From: Acidobacteriota bacterium
Lineage (GTDB): Bacteria > Acidobacteriota > Vicinamibacteria > Vicinamibacterales > SCN-69-37
DNA length: 64,000 nucleotides
NCBI GenBank assembly: GCA_016716905.1
Contig: JADJUS010000014.1
Coordinates: 148,836-212,835, forward strand
Reading direction: 5' to 3'
The notes below the pieces were generated by a model that was given only the letters and a program-made list of their open reading frames with translations, did no database searches and had not been told where the DNA came from. Position numbers and translations under genes: made by a program. This document shows positions 7,953-17,363 of the stretch, one piece after another (position 1 is the first letter of the stretch; every line of letters begins with the position of its first letter).

Positions 7953-9112
7953 CGGACGAGCACCTCATACGCACGGCGCGTCTTTTCGATGAAGGCTTCG
8001 TCGCTGTACTTCGTGTTGGCGAGTTCGCGTGCGCGCGCTCCAATGGTCACGGCGGTAGGGTCGCTCATCGCCCGGAGCAGGCCCTTGGCCAATTCGTCTG
8101 GCGTGGCCGCCGTCAGAATCGCCACGTCGTCATTAAGGACCTGCGTGTGCGTGCGCAGACGCGTGGCCACTATCGGCCGCCCCGACCGGAGGTACTGGTA
8201 GATCTTCAGTGGCGTGTTCGTGCCACTCGAACGTGGCGACACCAGGGTTGTGGCCGCGTCGAGATAAGCCGGCACTTCTTCGGCGGGTCGTTGGCCGGTG
8301 AAGATGACCGCCGACGAGAGTCCGAGACGGTCAACGGCAACACGTGCCGTCGCGACCTGCGCGGGTTCGCCTCCCACCATCACAAGCCGGGCTTCCGGAC
8401 GAGCCGCCACCACAATCCGCATCGCGTCATAAAGCAGGTCAAGGCCCTGGTACGCCTCAAACGTGCCCGTGTAGAGCACAACCGGCGTGGCTTCGTCGAG
8501 GCCCAGCGACCGTCGCACGGCGAGTCCGGTACCTGCCGACGGCGCCGCACCCGAGCCTGCGGCGTTTTCGATCAGCACGGTGGGCACCGGCAACTTCAGC
8601 GCCTTCACTGTGTCGTCGAGATCCTCGCAGATCACAATCACGACCCCCGAGCGCTTGATCATCAGGCGTTCGATCCATCCGAACAACGCGGCCAGGCCCT
8701 TGAACTTGCCGAACCCGAAGTTCGAGATCTGCTGCGGCAGGCTCGAGTGCATGTCGTACAGATGGGGCTTGCGCAGCATTGCGGCAAGCACAATTCCGAT
8801 CGCGCCGCCTTCCTCGTGCGAGTGGATGACGTCGTACTTCCGCGTGAGCGCCAGTCGCAGTGCGGTGAGCGACAGGAGCGCATCGAGCGGCACCTTCGCC
8901 CACGACGGCCCGATTCGCACGCGCGACACAAATGGCGGGGCCATCGAGCGCACGATCGTCAACCCGGGCATCTGGACGTCACTGCCAAACGGGTAGGTGA
9001 CCAGATCGACCGTGTGTCCGAGGGTGGTCAACGCCCGAATGCGGTGTAATTCAGAAAACGGGGTTCCCCGGGGCTCAAAAAACGGCTCCGGCGCGATCAT
9101 GAGAATGTGCAT
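7949..9112 (-). CDS. Glycosyltransferase family 4
   Basis: 387 residues, GT-B fold. The N-terminus MHILMIAPEPFFEPRGTPFS holds the acceptor-side loop, IHSHEEGGAIGIVL follows, and the C-terminal half has VVLYTGTFEAYQGLDLLYDA, a VIFTGQRPAEEVPAYLDAA strand and SPRSSGTNTPLKIYQYLRSG in place of the usual EGFGLxxLEA box. It is the first gene of a tightly coupled minus-strand operon that runs to at least 4422. A divergent flippase-like gene starts about 95 bases away, so the two share a short regulatory gap. Confidence 0.9.
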   Translation of the reverse strand: MHILMIAPEPFFEPRGTPFSELHRIRALTTLGHTVDLVTYPFGSDVQMPGLTIVRSMAPPFVSRVRIGPSWAKVPLDALLSLTALRLALTRKYDVIHSHEEGGAIGIVLAAMLRKPHLYDMHSSLPQQISNFGFGKFKGLAALFGWIERLMIKRSGVVIVICEDLDDTVKALKLPVPTVLIENAAGSGAAPSAGTGLAVRRSLGLDEATPVVLYTGTFEAYQGLDLLYDAMRIVVAARPEARLVMVGGEPAQVATARVAVDRLGLSSAVIFTGQRPAEEVPAYLDAATTLVSPRSSGTNTPLKIYQYLRSGRPIVATRLRTHTQVLNDDVAILTAATPDELAKGLLRAMSDPTAVTIGARARELANTKYSDEAFIEKTRRAYEVLVR

Positions 9113-9207
9113 GCCGTCAGGGCCCGATCGCGTGGGCGTTGGGGCTGCGGATGATTGTATACCCGCGTGTTACACTTCGCCCCCGGTAGTAGCTCGCGTC
9201 GATCCTG

Positions 9208-10272
9208 ATGACACACGTGCCCCCTGGTCCTGACGCGCCTGGCGTCAACGACACGACTGACGCCATTGACGCCAAAGACCCGCCCGCGCGCGGCGGACGC
9301 CAGGCGCTGATCTGGTCCATCAAGATCGTCGTCTCAACAGGCTTGTTGTATCTGCTGCTCTCGCGTGTGGACCTGTCACGGCTCTGGGCCATCGCGCGCA
9401 CGGCCTCGGTGACGTGGCTGGTCGTCGCACTCGGCCTGTACTTCGTCATGGTATTCATCAGTGCCTGGCGCTGGGGGGTCTTGCTGCACGCGCAGAACGT
9501 GGCCGTTGGCCTCGGGCCCTTACTGCGGTCGTACCTGGTCGCCACGTTCTTCAACAATTTCCTGCCGTCCAACATTGGCGGCGACGTCATCCGGGTGCGC
9601 GACACCGCTCGTGCCGCCGGCTCGAAAACGCGGGCCGCCACCGTGGTGCTGGTTGATCGTGGCATCGGCCTGCTCGCACTGGTCTTGATCGCGGCAGTGG
9701 GAGCGTCGATGACGACCACGGCGAGCCCGGTGATTGCGGCACTCGGACCCGGACTCTTGTGGCTCGCATTCGGTGTCGGGACGCTGGTTGGCGCCATTGT
9801 GTTACTGAGACCCAATGCCATCGGGAAGGCACTGGCACCGCTCAAGGCCCTCCATCAGGAATGGGTGGAAGAACGCATCAGCCGGCTCGTCAGTGCATTG
9901 GCGCGTTTTCGGGAGAGTCCGTCTGCCCTCGCCCTCGGGTTTGGCGGCGGCATCGTGGTGCAAGCCGTGCTCGTCCTCTTTTATGCGGCCATCGCGCAGG
10001 CGATCCTCGTGCCGATTCCGCTCGCGCACCTCGCGGTCCTCATACCGCTGTCGTTCATCGTGCAGATGGCTCCGGTTTCGGTGAACGGGCTTGGCGTGCG
10101 TGAGGCCACGTTCAGCTTTTATTTCGCGCGATTGGGCCTGCCGCTGGAGTCGGCATTCGCGCTTTCCTTCCTGGGCGCCGCGCTCGTGATGTTGTTCTCG
10201 CTCTCGGGCGGCGTCGCCAACCTCACGCAGCATCAGCGCCCGGCGGACTCTGGCCAGCGGACGATTTCGTAG
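9208..10272 (+). CDS. Flippase-like membrane protein (LPG synthase TM / UPF0104 family)
   Basis: 354 residues with about eight transmembrane segments. Family signatures include the FFNNFLPSNIGGDVIRVRD loop and APVSVNGLGVREATFSFYF near the C-terminus. The family covers the membrane part of MprF and many proteins beside glycan genes, where they are thought to move lipid-linked intermediates across the inner membrane. A second member lies at 15028. The 3' end overlaps the convergent gene at 10233 by 40 bases. Confidence 0.88.
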   Translation: MTHVPPGPDAPGVNDTTDAIDAKDPPARGGRQALIWSIKIVVSTGLLYLLLSRVDLSRLWAIARTASVTWLVVALGLYFVMVFISAWRWGVLLHAQNVAVGLGPLLRSYLVATFFNNFLPSNIGGDVIRVRDTARAAGSKTRAATVVLVDRGIGLLALVLIAAVGASMTTTASPVIAALGPGLLWLAFGVGTLVGAIVLLRPNAIGKALAPLKALHQEWVEERISRLVSALARFRESPSALALGFGGGIVVQAVLVLFYAAIAQAILVPIPLAHLAVLIPLSFIVQMAPVSVNGLGVREATFSFYFARLGLPLESAFALSFLGAALVMLFSLSGGVANLTQHQRPADSGQRTIS

Positions 10273-11888
10273 AGCGACACCGGACCGGTTGTCACGAGTG
10301 GCCGCAGGTACGCCGCGTACGGCGGAAACCGGCCCTGCATCACCTCGGTGGCCGGCTCGTTGTAGGTGCGCCAGTCGATGGCGACATACCTCACCCCGCG
10401 TGCCCGCAGAAGGCGGAACGATTCTTCGTTGGGAAACCCATTGAGCGGAATCGCCTCTGCCTGAATGTCTGGCGGGATGAAATCACTGTACCCATTCACC
10501 AATGGCTGCCAGTGCCACATGGACCAGAACATGTGCTCGACGTGAGGAAACCACTCGCCACGGCGATACGGAAAGTGCAGCACGAGTGTGCCCGCTCTGG
10601 GCATGCCCGCCAGCACCTGATACGCCTCAGGAACGGGCGGCACAGGTCGCAGCGGCCACGACACGCGCAACTCGATGACGACCAGCGCCAGCAGCACCGG
10701 CACCAGCCAGGGCCGTCGTCGTCCGGATTTTGCAATCGCGGCGATGCCCATCCCTGCGAACACGGCGAGTCCCATCAGCACCAGGACACCGAATCGTGAC
10801 GGCGCGCGCAGGAACGACATGAACGGGATGATGTCGGCCAGCCAGCCGTACAGCCCCGCGGCCGGTCCCAGCGATGCCCACACCGCCATCGTCGTCACAC
10901 CGACGTAGAACCAGAACACTCGGCGCGCGTGCACAACGCGGGACGAAAGGGCCAGGCCCACCAGCGCCAGCCCGATGACGATGATCCCGGGGAACAGCAC
11001 CTCACCGAGGCGACCCACATACGAATCAAGGCCCGCACGCCAGGACTCGGGCAGCACCTTGGTGAACGGGCCCGACTGTCCGCGCATGTACGTGCGATGG
11101 TCGGCCGACAAGTCGCGCGCCTCTTCGACATTGAGCGCCGACCGGAAACCCACCTCGTCGCGCATGGTCGCGTACGGCAGTGCGACAGGAGCCACCAGGA
11201 GTGCGGCGACAAGAACCGCGGCACCCAGGCCTGCCCAGTATTTGCGAGGATGCGGCTGCCCCACCGCAAACCACAACGCCGCGAATCCGACGGCCAGACC
11301 CATCATGATTCCGTAGTACGCACACGCGAGGACCGCGAACGTCAGCGTCGCGCCGAGCACACAACCTCGACGAAGACCGGGCGCCTCAGCGAAGCGGTGC
11401 CAGACAATCAGGACTAGTGGCACGACAAACACCAGCAGTAGCTGCACGTGGGCGGTGTGCGCCGAGACATACGCGGAGAACGCGAAGCCGGCCGCCGGGG
11501 GCACACCGGCCCAGGACGACCCTGTCAGGCGGCGCACGAGGTGCCAGGTCAGCACAAACGCCAACACGAGGCTGATGTAGACCACGATGTTGTGCGCGGC
11601 GATCGGATTGCCTGTGATCGCGTACACCGGCGCGGCCATTGCGCCTGCGACGAGGTTCGCCTCTGAGTACGCCAGCGTCCCCTGATGCGGATGGAAGATG
11701 TTTGCGTTGAAGACGTTCGCGGGGTCGGTGAGCAACGCGTGCGCGACCCACGCGACGTTCCACACGCTGAACTTCCCGTCGTGGGTATCAATGCGGGCCA
11801 GTTGCCCAGGCGCAGACATCATCGGCCAGGTCATGAGCGCCGCGAGGGCGCAGCCGGCGAGCGTGGCAAGCAGTGTCTGCCGTCTCAT
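10233..11888 (-). CDS. GT-C-like polytopic membrane protein
   Basis: 551 residues, about eleven transmembrane segments. The first periplasmic loop has DTHDGKFSVWNVAWV followed by NIFHPHQGTLAYSE, the architecture of large GT-C glycosyltransferase-like proteins, and a soluble C-terminal part reads YVAIDWRTYNEP. It is related in layout to the frameshifted protein at 60726 (HHDPFT loop, then PPIEHPLL). Substrate unknown; a lipid-linked sugar transferase acting on the outer face of the inner membrane is the best guess. It overlaps the convergent flippase gene and lies 6 bases downstream of another GT-C gene. Confidence 0.72.
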   Translation of the reverse strand: MRRQTLLATLAGCALAALMTWPMMSAPGQLARIDTHDGKFSVWNVAWVAHALLTDPANVFNANIFHPHQGTLAYSEANLVAGAMAAPVYAITGNPIAAHNIVVYISLVLAFVLTWHLVRRLTGSSWAGVPPAAGFAFSAYVSAHTAHVQLLLVFVVPLVLIVWHRFAEAPGLRRGCVLGATLTFAVLACAYYGIMMGLAVGFAALWFAVGQPHPRKYWAGLGAAVLVAALLVAPVALPYATMRDEVGFRSALNVEEARDLSADHRTYMRGQSGPFTKVLPESWRAGLDSYVGRLGEVLFPGIIVIGLALVGLALSSRVVHARRVFWFYVGVTTMAVWASLGPAAGLYGWLADIIPFMSFLRAPSRFGVLVLMGLAVFAGMGIAAIAKSGRRRPWLVPVLLALVVIELRVSWPLRPVPPVPEAYQVLAGMPRAGTLVLHFPYRRGEWFPHVEHMFWSMWHWQPLVNGYSDFIPPDIQAEAIPLNGFPNEESFRLLRARGVRYVAIDWRTYNEPATEVMQGRFPPYAAYLRPLVTTGPVSLYEIVRWPESAGR

Positions 11889-11894
11889 GCTCGC

Positions 11895-13769
11895 CTATCT
11901 GATAATCAGCGGCAGCACCCGCACGCCGAGGAATCGCGTATCGTTGTCCGGGCTTGGGGGCGGCACGAAGCCTGTATCGGTGGTGATCGCCAGGCGCCAG
12001 ATGTAGCTGACCTGATCCTGCACGTTCTTGAATGGAAACCCACGATCCGGAGCGAACTGCACAATCGCAGTTTGGTTCGGCACTAGCGACACCGTCACGC
12101 GACGGCCTTCGAGGTTCAGATCGACAGTCGTGGGTAATGGACCAGCGCTCAGCATCAACTGAAGACGACGTTCCGGCAGGTTTGTGCGGACGAGGAGCTC
12201 CGCGCGCGACTGGCCGCGAGTCCAGAAGCTCAGGCCATCGGCCTCGCGAAGCCATGAATTCTTGTCGAGGTACATCAACCCAAATCCCGGGTGGCCTGGC
12301 TTGGCTCCGAATCCGCGTACCATCAGGTCTCGCTCGGTCGTGACCGGCAGGTCGTTGTAATTGGTCAGCTCGACGGGCAGCAAGCGGAGCGGGCCGCTGA
12401 AGGCGCGATCGCCTGGCCGCATCGATGTGTCGAATGGACTCAACACGAGAGGCGCCATGAACAATCCGCCCACCAGCCACGGGACCAGCGACGCCGCGAT
12501 TGACCGAATGGGCGGGAGCAGAAATACGGCCACGCCGTACACGCCCATGAAGTAGCGATTGCCGACCGAGCCTCCACCGCCCATGAATGTGTAGGGCAGC
12601 GTGATGAGGAAGACGATCATTTGCGCCGCGATACCCGCGAGCACGAACCACTGCCACGTGTGTCGCTGCTGTCCCGCAGTGAGAAGGGCGACAACGGCAA
12701 ACACAAACGGGAAGAAGTAGGCCACCATCCCGCCATAGCGGCCGATCCAGAAGTAGCCGAGATTCGCCCGCAGATTGCTCCACAACATCTGCGGATCAAA
12801 CCAGACGTTTGTGAGCGCTTTGCTCGTTTCCCGTGGCTCGCACACATCGAGCCCCGCGGCAGGAGTCTCAAGCGGAAACGCGTTGTGACACGTCCGCCTG
12901 TCGAAGCCGCCCTGGTAGTTCCACTCCCCGCTGATGGCAAGGTTTGTCCCAAACCCAAGCCCCGCAGAAAGCGCAAACCCGGCGGCGACGATGGCGGCCC
13001 GTTTCCATTCCCTCTTCCACAGCCACCAGAGCCCCATCGGAAGGCCGAGCAACGCGTTTGTCAGTTTCGAGAACGTGAGGAGGCCAATGATCACCGCCGC
13101 CGCAACATCTGAGGCTGGGCCCCTGAGCCACGCGGTGCGAGCCGAAGACGGCGTCGGCGCCACGAACTTGTAGAGCCAGCAGAAGTACGCGAGCAGGCCG
13201 AGCGAGAAATTGAATAACTCCGGCGCGATCCACGCCCAGTAGACGGGCACAACTGTCGGAAACACAAAACCAGCCGCCAGCACCAGGCTGACGCCTGCGG
13301 CTGACCGCGCGCTGATGAACGCGTACGCACAGAAGAAGCCCAGTGCCAGTAATAGGCTGTTGAGGATGTAAAAGCCCTTGGTGCCAAAGACCGCGACAAA
13401 GGGCGCGGCGACCAAGGGATACACAAACGACTTGCCGTAGAAGAGGCGGCTCTGGTCCGAATCAGGCTGGCCATTCAACGTGAGCCCGCGCTTCAGAAAG
13501 ACGCCGCTCGGCCCGCCAGGAAATTCGCGCCGGGTCCGCGCGAGGTCTTCGTGACGGTACTCGAGGTCGAAGTCGCGCGCGAGGCTGTGCCCCATCAGGT
13601 AGTAGGTGGCCTCGTCGCTTTGAAAACCAGGCGCAGCGGTCGGGTCTGCGTTGGTGCGCCTGACGCCAACGGGATCCATCCACAGCGCGATACCGGCAAG
13701 GACGATAAATACCGCCGCCGCCGAGACCCAGCCGGCGCGCCAGCGCGCGTCAGCCGTTGCCGGCATCAC
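11895..13769 (-). CDS. GT-C-like polytopic membrane protein
   Basis: This is a 624-residue protein with about ten transmembrane helices in the first ~430 residues and a periplasmic beta-rich C-terminal domain. The first outer loop has SDEATYYLMGHSLARDFD, a good match to the acidic loop of GT-C mannosyl or arabinosyl transferases, and FYGKSFVYPLVAAPF follows. The start overlaps the stop of the GT4 gene upstream (ATGA, 13766-13769), so GT4 and the two GT-C genes form a minus-strand operon. Donor would be a polyprenyl-phosphate sugar if the GT-C assignment holds. Confidence 0.75.
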   Translation of the reverse strand: MMPATADARWRAGWVSAAAVFIVLAGIALWMDPVGVRRTNADPTAAPGFQSDEATYYLMGHSLARDFDLEYRHEDLARTRREFPGGPSGVFLKRGLTLNGQPDSDQSRLFYGKSFVYPLVAAPFVAVFGTKGFYILNSLLLALGFFCAYAFISARSAAGVSLVLAAGFVFPTVVPVYWAWIAPELFNFSLGLLAYFCWLYKFVAPTPSSARTAWLRGPASDVAAAVIIGLLTFSKLTNALLGLPMGLWWLWKREWKRAAIVAAGFALSAGLGFGTNLAISGEWNYQGGFDRRTCHNAFPLETPAAGLDVCEPRETSKALTNVWFDPQMLWSNLRANLGYFWIGRYGGMVAYFFPFVFAVVALLTAGQQRHTWQWFVLAGIAAQMIVFLITLPYTFMGGGGSVGNRYFMGVYGVAVFLLPPIRSIAASLVPWLVGGLFMAPLVLSPFDTSMRPGDRAFSGPLRLLPVELTNYNDLPVTTERDLMVRGFGAKPGHPGFGLMYLDKNSWLREADGLSFWTRGQSRAELLVRTNLPERRLQLMLSAGPLPTTVDLNLEGRRVTVSLVPNQTAIVQFAPDRGFPFKNVQDQVSYIWRLAITTDTGFVPPPSPDNDTRFLGVRVLPLIIR

Positions 13770-14971
13770 GCGCGGGCCTTCCCTGTCAGAAATCCGAGAT
13801 CCATTTCCTCGGCCACCCGCCGGTGCCGCGGCCGCGACTCCTGATGCAGCACGCTGTAGAGCTGCTCCATCTTCCGGACAAAGGCCGTGATGTCATATGA
13901 CTCTGCCGTCTTGCGCGCTGCTGTTCCAAGGCGCTGTCTCTCGGCTGGCGAATCCACCAGCCGGATGATGCGGTCGGCGAGCGCCCGGGCATCCCGCCGC
14001 GGGACAATGAGCGCATCTTCGTCGGGCGTCAGCACCTCCATCAATCCATCGGCATCGGTGGCGACGATGGCGCGTGAGGCGGCGAGGGCTTCGAACACGG
14101 TGAGGGGGGTGCCTTCCCACAGCGACGGGAAGACCGAGACGTCAAACGCCGCGAGCGCGCTGCGCACATCTTTCACAAACCCGCCGAAGACAAAACGGTC
14201 CCCGAGGTTGAGTGCGGCGGCCTGGGCTTCCAGACTCGCCAGCAGCGGCCCTTCCCCGAACAGGAAGAACCGCGCGTTCGGCCGGGCATCCACAACCAGC
14301 CGCGCGGCCTCGACCAGGTACTGATTGCCCTTGGAGTCGTGAAGCCGAGTGACCGTCCCCATCACCACGTCGTCCTGCCCCACGCCGAGCGCGGCGCGCG
14401 CCGCCGCCCGCTCGCCGGCGGTCACGGCCTGACCAAACTCATCGAGTGGCGCGCCAAGATACACGACCTTGGTTCTCTGGGGCCGCACCAGGCGTGCCCC
14501 GGTGACAAACTCTGCCGTGCTCTTTGAGACGGCGAGCGCCACGTCGGTGTACGGCTCCAGCGTCCAGTCCGCCACTTTCTGAAACCACGGAGTGCTGGTG
14601 AGGTTCGCATGTTCGTGCAGCACCACGGGAATGCCGCGCATCGCCGCGGCGAGGCGCCCAAATGTGGTGGCGCCATAACCGTGCAGATGCAGGATGTCGA
14701 TGTGTTTTGCGTCGATGATGCGCAGCAGTGCGAACAGGGTGCGGGGATCGAACTTGCCTCGCTCCAGATAGGTGATGTCAATGCCCAGCGAGTCCAACGT
14801 CTCTTCAGACAAATCGCGTTTGCGCAGGCTGACGAGCGAGACCTTAAACCGTGACGCATCAAACCTGGGGATCATCCACGCGAACAGGCGCTTGACGCCG
14901 TGCATTCGCGACCCCTCCCAGCCCAGGTGGTCACAGACTTGGAGGATATTTAGCGGGCGCTCGGTTGGCAT
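13766..14971 (-). CDS. Glycosyltransferase family 4
   Basis: 401 residues, GT-B fold, with the N-terminal LQVCDHLGWEGSRMHGVKR loop, HIDILHLHGYGATTFGRLAA, and C-terminal motifs VVMGTVTRLHDSKGNQYL, FFLFGEGPLL and SVFPSLWEGTPLTVFEAL (the EGxxxxxxEA donor site). It leads the three-gene minus-strand operon with the two GT-C proteins. The divergent flippase-like gene starts 56 bases away. Confidence 0.93.
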   Translation of the reverse strand: MPTERPLNILQVCDHLGWEGSRMHGVKRLFAWMIPRFDASRFKVSLVSLRKRDLSEETLDSLGIDITYLERGKFDPRTLFALLRIIDAKHIDILHLHGYGATTFGRLAAAMRGIPVVLHEHANLTSTPWFQKVADWTLEPYTDVALAVSKSTAEFVTGARLVRPQRTKVVYLGAPLDEFGQAVTAGERAAARAALGVGQDDVVMGTVTRLHDSKGNQYLVEAARLVVDARPNARFFLFGEGPLLASLEAQAAALNLGDRFVFGGFVKDVRSALAAFDVSVFPSLWEGTPLTVFEALAASRAIVATDADGLMEVLTPDEDALIVPRRDARALADRIIRLVDSPAERQRLGTAARKTAESYDITAFVRKMEQLYSVLHQESRPRHRRVAEEMDLGFLTGKARA

Positions 14972-15027
14972 GAAGGGGACGTTCGCAGGACCGGCGTCAT
15001 TTTAGCGCCCATGTAGAATCTGCTGCA

Positions 15028-16005
15028 ATGATCTCCAGGGCCGCGCAGTTGGCATTCCGAGTGCTCCTCGCCAGTGGCCTGATGTGGCTGGCCACGAGGA
15101 ATGCCTCGTGGACCGATATCGCCGGTGCGGTGAAAGCGGGTTCGTTGTCATGGTTCGGCGTGTGCCTCGGGCTTGTGGTGATCGACCGCGCGCTGATGGC
15201 CTGGCGGTGGATGGCACTCCTGCGCGCCGTGGAAACTCCGCCCTGCGTCCCCCGGCACCAGATAGTCAGAATTTTCTTCGTGAGCACTTTTGTCGGGACA
15301 TTCTTACCTGGCGGTATTGGCGGAGATGCGGTCCGCGCCCTCAGCTTGTCGCGACTGGGTGCGCCGACCCAACTGGCCGTGGGATCGGTCGCGGTGGACC
15401 GCCTCCTGGGTACCGTCTCCGTTCTGCTGATGGCCGCCGGCGGCTCGATCCTCGTGGGGCGGCTCATCGACGGCCGCCTCCTCGCGGTCTCCATCGTCAT
15501 TGCGATTCTTGGCGTGGCCGGCACAATCCTGTTGCTGTTCGATTCAAGGATTCTGGCCGGTCTCGTGCGTTGGGCCGGGCGCAGATTCCCGAGAGTAGAA
15601 CGGCTCGCGCAGAAGTTTCTGACCGCGATTCGCCAGTATGGCGGTCATCGGGGCGTACTCATCGGGGTGCTGCTCGCCTCGATCGGCGTTCAAGCGCTGC
15701 GATCGGCACAGGCGTGGTGCCTGGGGCTCGCCATAGGCCTGACCTTGGGCGGCGGGTGGTATTTCGCCCTCATTCCCTTCGGAGTGCTGGCCTTCCTGCT
15801 GCCCCTCTCGGTGTCTGGCCTGGGCGCCGGCGTGGCCTCGTTCGTTCCGTTATTCGCCCTTGCCGGATTGCCGAGGGAAGAGGCCTTCGCGCTCGGGTTG
15901 CTCTTCTGGTTCCTCGGCGTGCTTGGTAATCTGCCGGGCGGGATTTTGATGGTCCTTGGCTCAAATTCCTCTCGATCCGGCTTGGCGTCCAGCTTGCATA
16001 AGTAG
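15028..16005 (+). CDS. Flippase-like membrane protein (LPG synthase TM / UPF0104 family)
   Basis: 325 residues, about seven or eight transmembrane segments. The loop FVGTFLPGGIGGDAVRALSL and the late motif PLSVSGLGAGVASFVPLFA match the same family as the protein at 9208, so the locus has two copies. No Shine-Dalgarno sequence precedes the ATG. Instead a TAGAAT box sits eight bases before it, so the transcript may start almost at the ATG. Divergent from the GT4 gene at 14971. Confidence 0.87.
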   Translation: MISRAAQLAFRVLLASGLMWLATRNASWTDIAGAVKAGSLSWFGVCLGLVVIDRALMAWRWMALLRAVETPPCVPRHQIVRIFFVSTFVGTFLPGGIGGDAVRALSLSRLGAPTQLAVGSVAVDRLLGTVSVLLMAAGGSILVGRLIDGRLLAVSIVIAILGVAGTILLLFDSRILAGLVRWAGRRFPRVERLAQKFLTAIRQYGGHRGVLIGVLLASIGVQALRSAQAWCLGLAIGLTLGGGWYFALIPFGVLAFLLPLSVSGLGAGVASFVPLFALAGLPREEAFALGLLFWFLGVLGNLPGGILMVLGSNSSRSGLASSLHK

Positions 16006-16083
16006 TGACGCGGCGGCCCTATCGGCGGACCGATTCACGTCCGATACGGCCTTCAGTCTGTGCTTTTTGCAAGAGGGCCCCAT

Positions 16084-17286
16084 ATGCCGATCACGTTTTT
16101 CGCCCGCCGCTCCACATACCTGTCAACTGCGGCGCTGCTGCTCGTCGTTGCCGCCGGTTGCGAGCAGAGCAAAACCGCCAATCCGCTCAGTCCCCAAATT
16201 GCCGGGCCGCTGGCGAACGTGGACATCACCGTGCCCAAGGCCCTGGAACCCGGGACCGGCTGGAAGATCGAAGATAAGAACCAACCCATCACACTGCTGA
16301 TTGAAAACCCGTCGAGCAGCAGCCCACGCCCGTTCACTTTGCGTGTGGAGGTGGCGACCGATGCCACGTTCGCCAACGCCGTCTTCACGGCCAACAACAT
16401 CGGACCTGGCCCGAACGGGCGCACCGCCGTGCGCCTGCCCGACAAACTCGCGCCCGGACGCAGTTACCTCTGGCGCGCCCGGGCCGAGGATGGCGCCAAC
16501 AACAGCGAATGGTCGGCTGCGGCGCAGTTCGACGTCCTGATGCCCATCTTCATCGGCACGCCTGTGGCGAAGTCTCCGGTGGGCAACGTTCGAGTCGAGT
16601 CTCGCACGCCCACACTGGTCGCCGCCAATGCGGTCACCACGGGGCCGCACGGCGCGCTCTTCTATTTCTTCCAGATTTCTGGCACAGACACGTTCGGAGG
16701 TCAGGCAGCAAGCGCCGAGGCCCCCGTGAACCCCGGAGGTGAGACGTCACTCGCCATCCCGTCGGCCCTTCCCTACGACACAACGGTCTACTGGCGCGTC
16801 CGAATCACCGATGGTCTGAATGTGGGCGCCTGGTCCAAGACAGAGGTCTTCCGGACGCCCGTCGCACCCGTGGTGGTGCCGCCTCCCCCGCCGCCAGGTG
16901 GCGGCAGTGGTGGTGGCGGTGGCGGCACGGGCGGATCCTGCGCCGGTAACAACGGCGACGCCATCGTGCAGTGCATCGCGGCCAAGTACCCGCAGTATCT
17001 GGTCCCTGTGGGTTCGCTCGGGCAACGTCAGAGCAACATGATGTTCCTGCGCGACCGGATCATCGAAGCTGGCCGCTGTGGCGGCCTGGACCTCGCCTGG
17101 AACCTCAAGCGCGGCGGCCCCGAGATCAGCATCGACTTCCTGGTGCACATGGACAACGGTACGCTCCGGGGTATCGATATCGCCTTTGACTACGACAACA
17201 TCAGCACGCCGTTGAAGCTCTACTGGGGCGAAGGAACGTTCCCCTACTACGGCGGCTACCCGCAGTTCAGTTGTTCAGGCGTGTAG
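16084..17286 (+). CDS. Lipoprotein with fibronectin-III-like repeats and a Cys-rich C-terminal domain
   Basis: Start chosen at the ATG at 16084 (MPITFFARRS); the frame extends a little further upstream without a signal peptide. Residues 10-26 are a lipoprotein signal with lipobox VVAAGC. Two beta-sandwich repeats follow, each with a W-R-A/V-R strand (SYLWRARAEDG, TVYWRVRITDG). A Pro run and a Gly-rich linker (about residues 265-290) lead to a C-terminal domain of ~115 residues with four cysteines, two of them flanking AGNNGDAIVQ. The FnIII part resembles the lipoproteins at 18258 and 25807; the C-terminal domain is not recognised. Confidence 0.78.
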   Translation: MPITFFARRSTYLSTAALLLVVAAGCEQSKTANPLSPQIAGPLANVDITVPKALEPGTGWKIEDKNQPITLLIENPSSSSPRPFTLRVEVATDATFANAVFTANNIGPGPNGRTAVRLPDKLAPGRSYLWRARAEDGANNSEWSAAAQFDVLMPIFIGTPVAKSPVGNVRVESRTPTLVAANAVTTGPHGALFYFFQISGTDTFGGQAASAEAPVNPGGETSLAIPSALPYDTTVYWRVRITDGLNVGAWSKTEVFRTPVAPVVVPPPPPPGGGSGGGGGGTGGSCAGNNGDAIVQCIAAKYPQYLVPVGSLGQRQSNMMFLRDRIIEAGRCGGLDLAWNLKRGGPEISIDFLVHMDNGTLRGIDIAFDYDNISTPLKLYWGEGTFPYYGGYPQFSCSGV

Positions 17287-17311
17287 CGCCACGGACCATC
17301 GGTACAAAAAG

Positions 17312-17345
17312 AAAGGGGCAGGCGCCGCAAGCGCCTGCCCCTTTT
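17312..17345. terminator. Bidirectional intrinsic terminator
   Basis: A perfect stem ggggcaggcgc / gcgcctgcccc with a five-base loop (cgcaa) is flanked by A's on the left and T's on the right, so it can end transcription from both strands. It sits between the convergent lipoprotein gene (stop 17286) and the barrel gene (stop 17364). Confidence 0.93.
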
Positions 17346-17363
17346 GTCTTGAGTCCCTGCGGC

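Noticed and set aside
9117..9845. A 242-residue minus-strand frame inside the flippase gene
   Set aside because: Thr/Ser/Arg-rich shadow; the plus frame has the family's GGD and VNGLGVRE motifs.
11788..12783. A 331-residue open frame on the minus strand in a second frame of the GT-C gene
   Set aside because: The 11895..13769 frame has clear membrane helices and ATGA coupling; this one lacks any signature and has shadow-type composition.
16880..16940. Gly/Pro-rich stretch as a repeat element
   Set aside because: It is in frame and encodes a linker of the lipoprotein at 16084.
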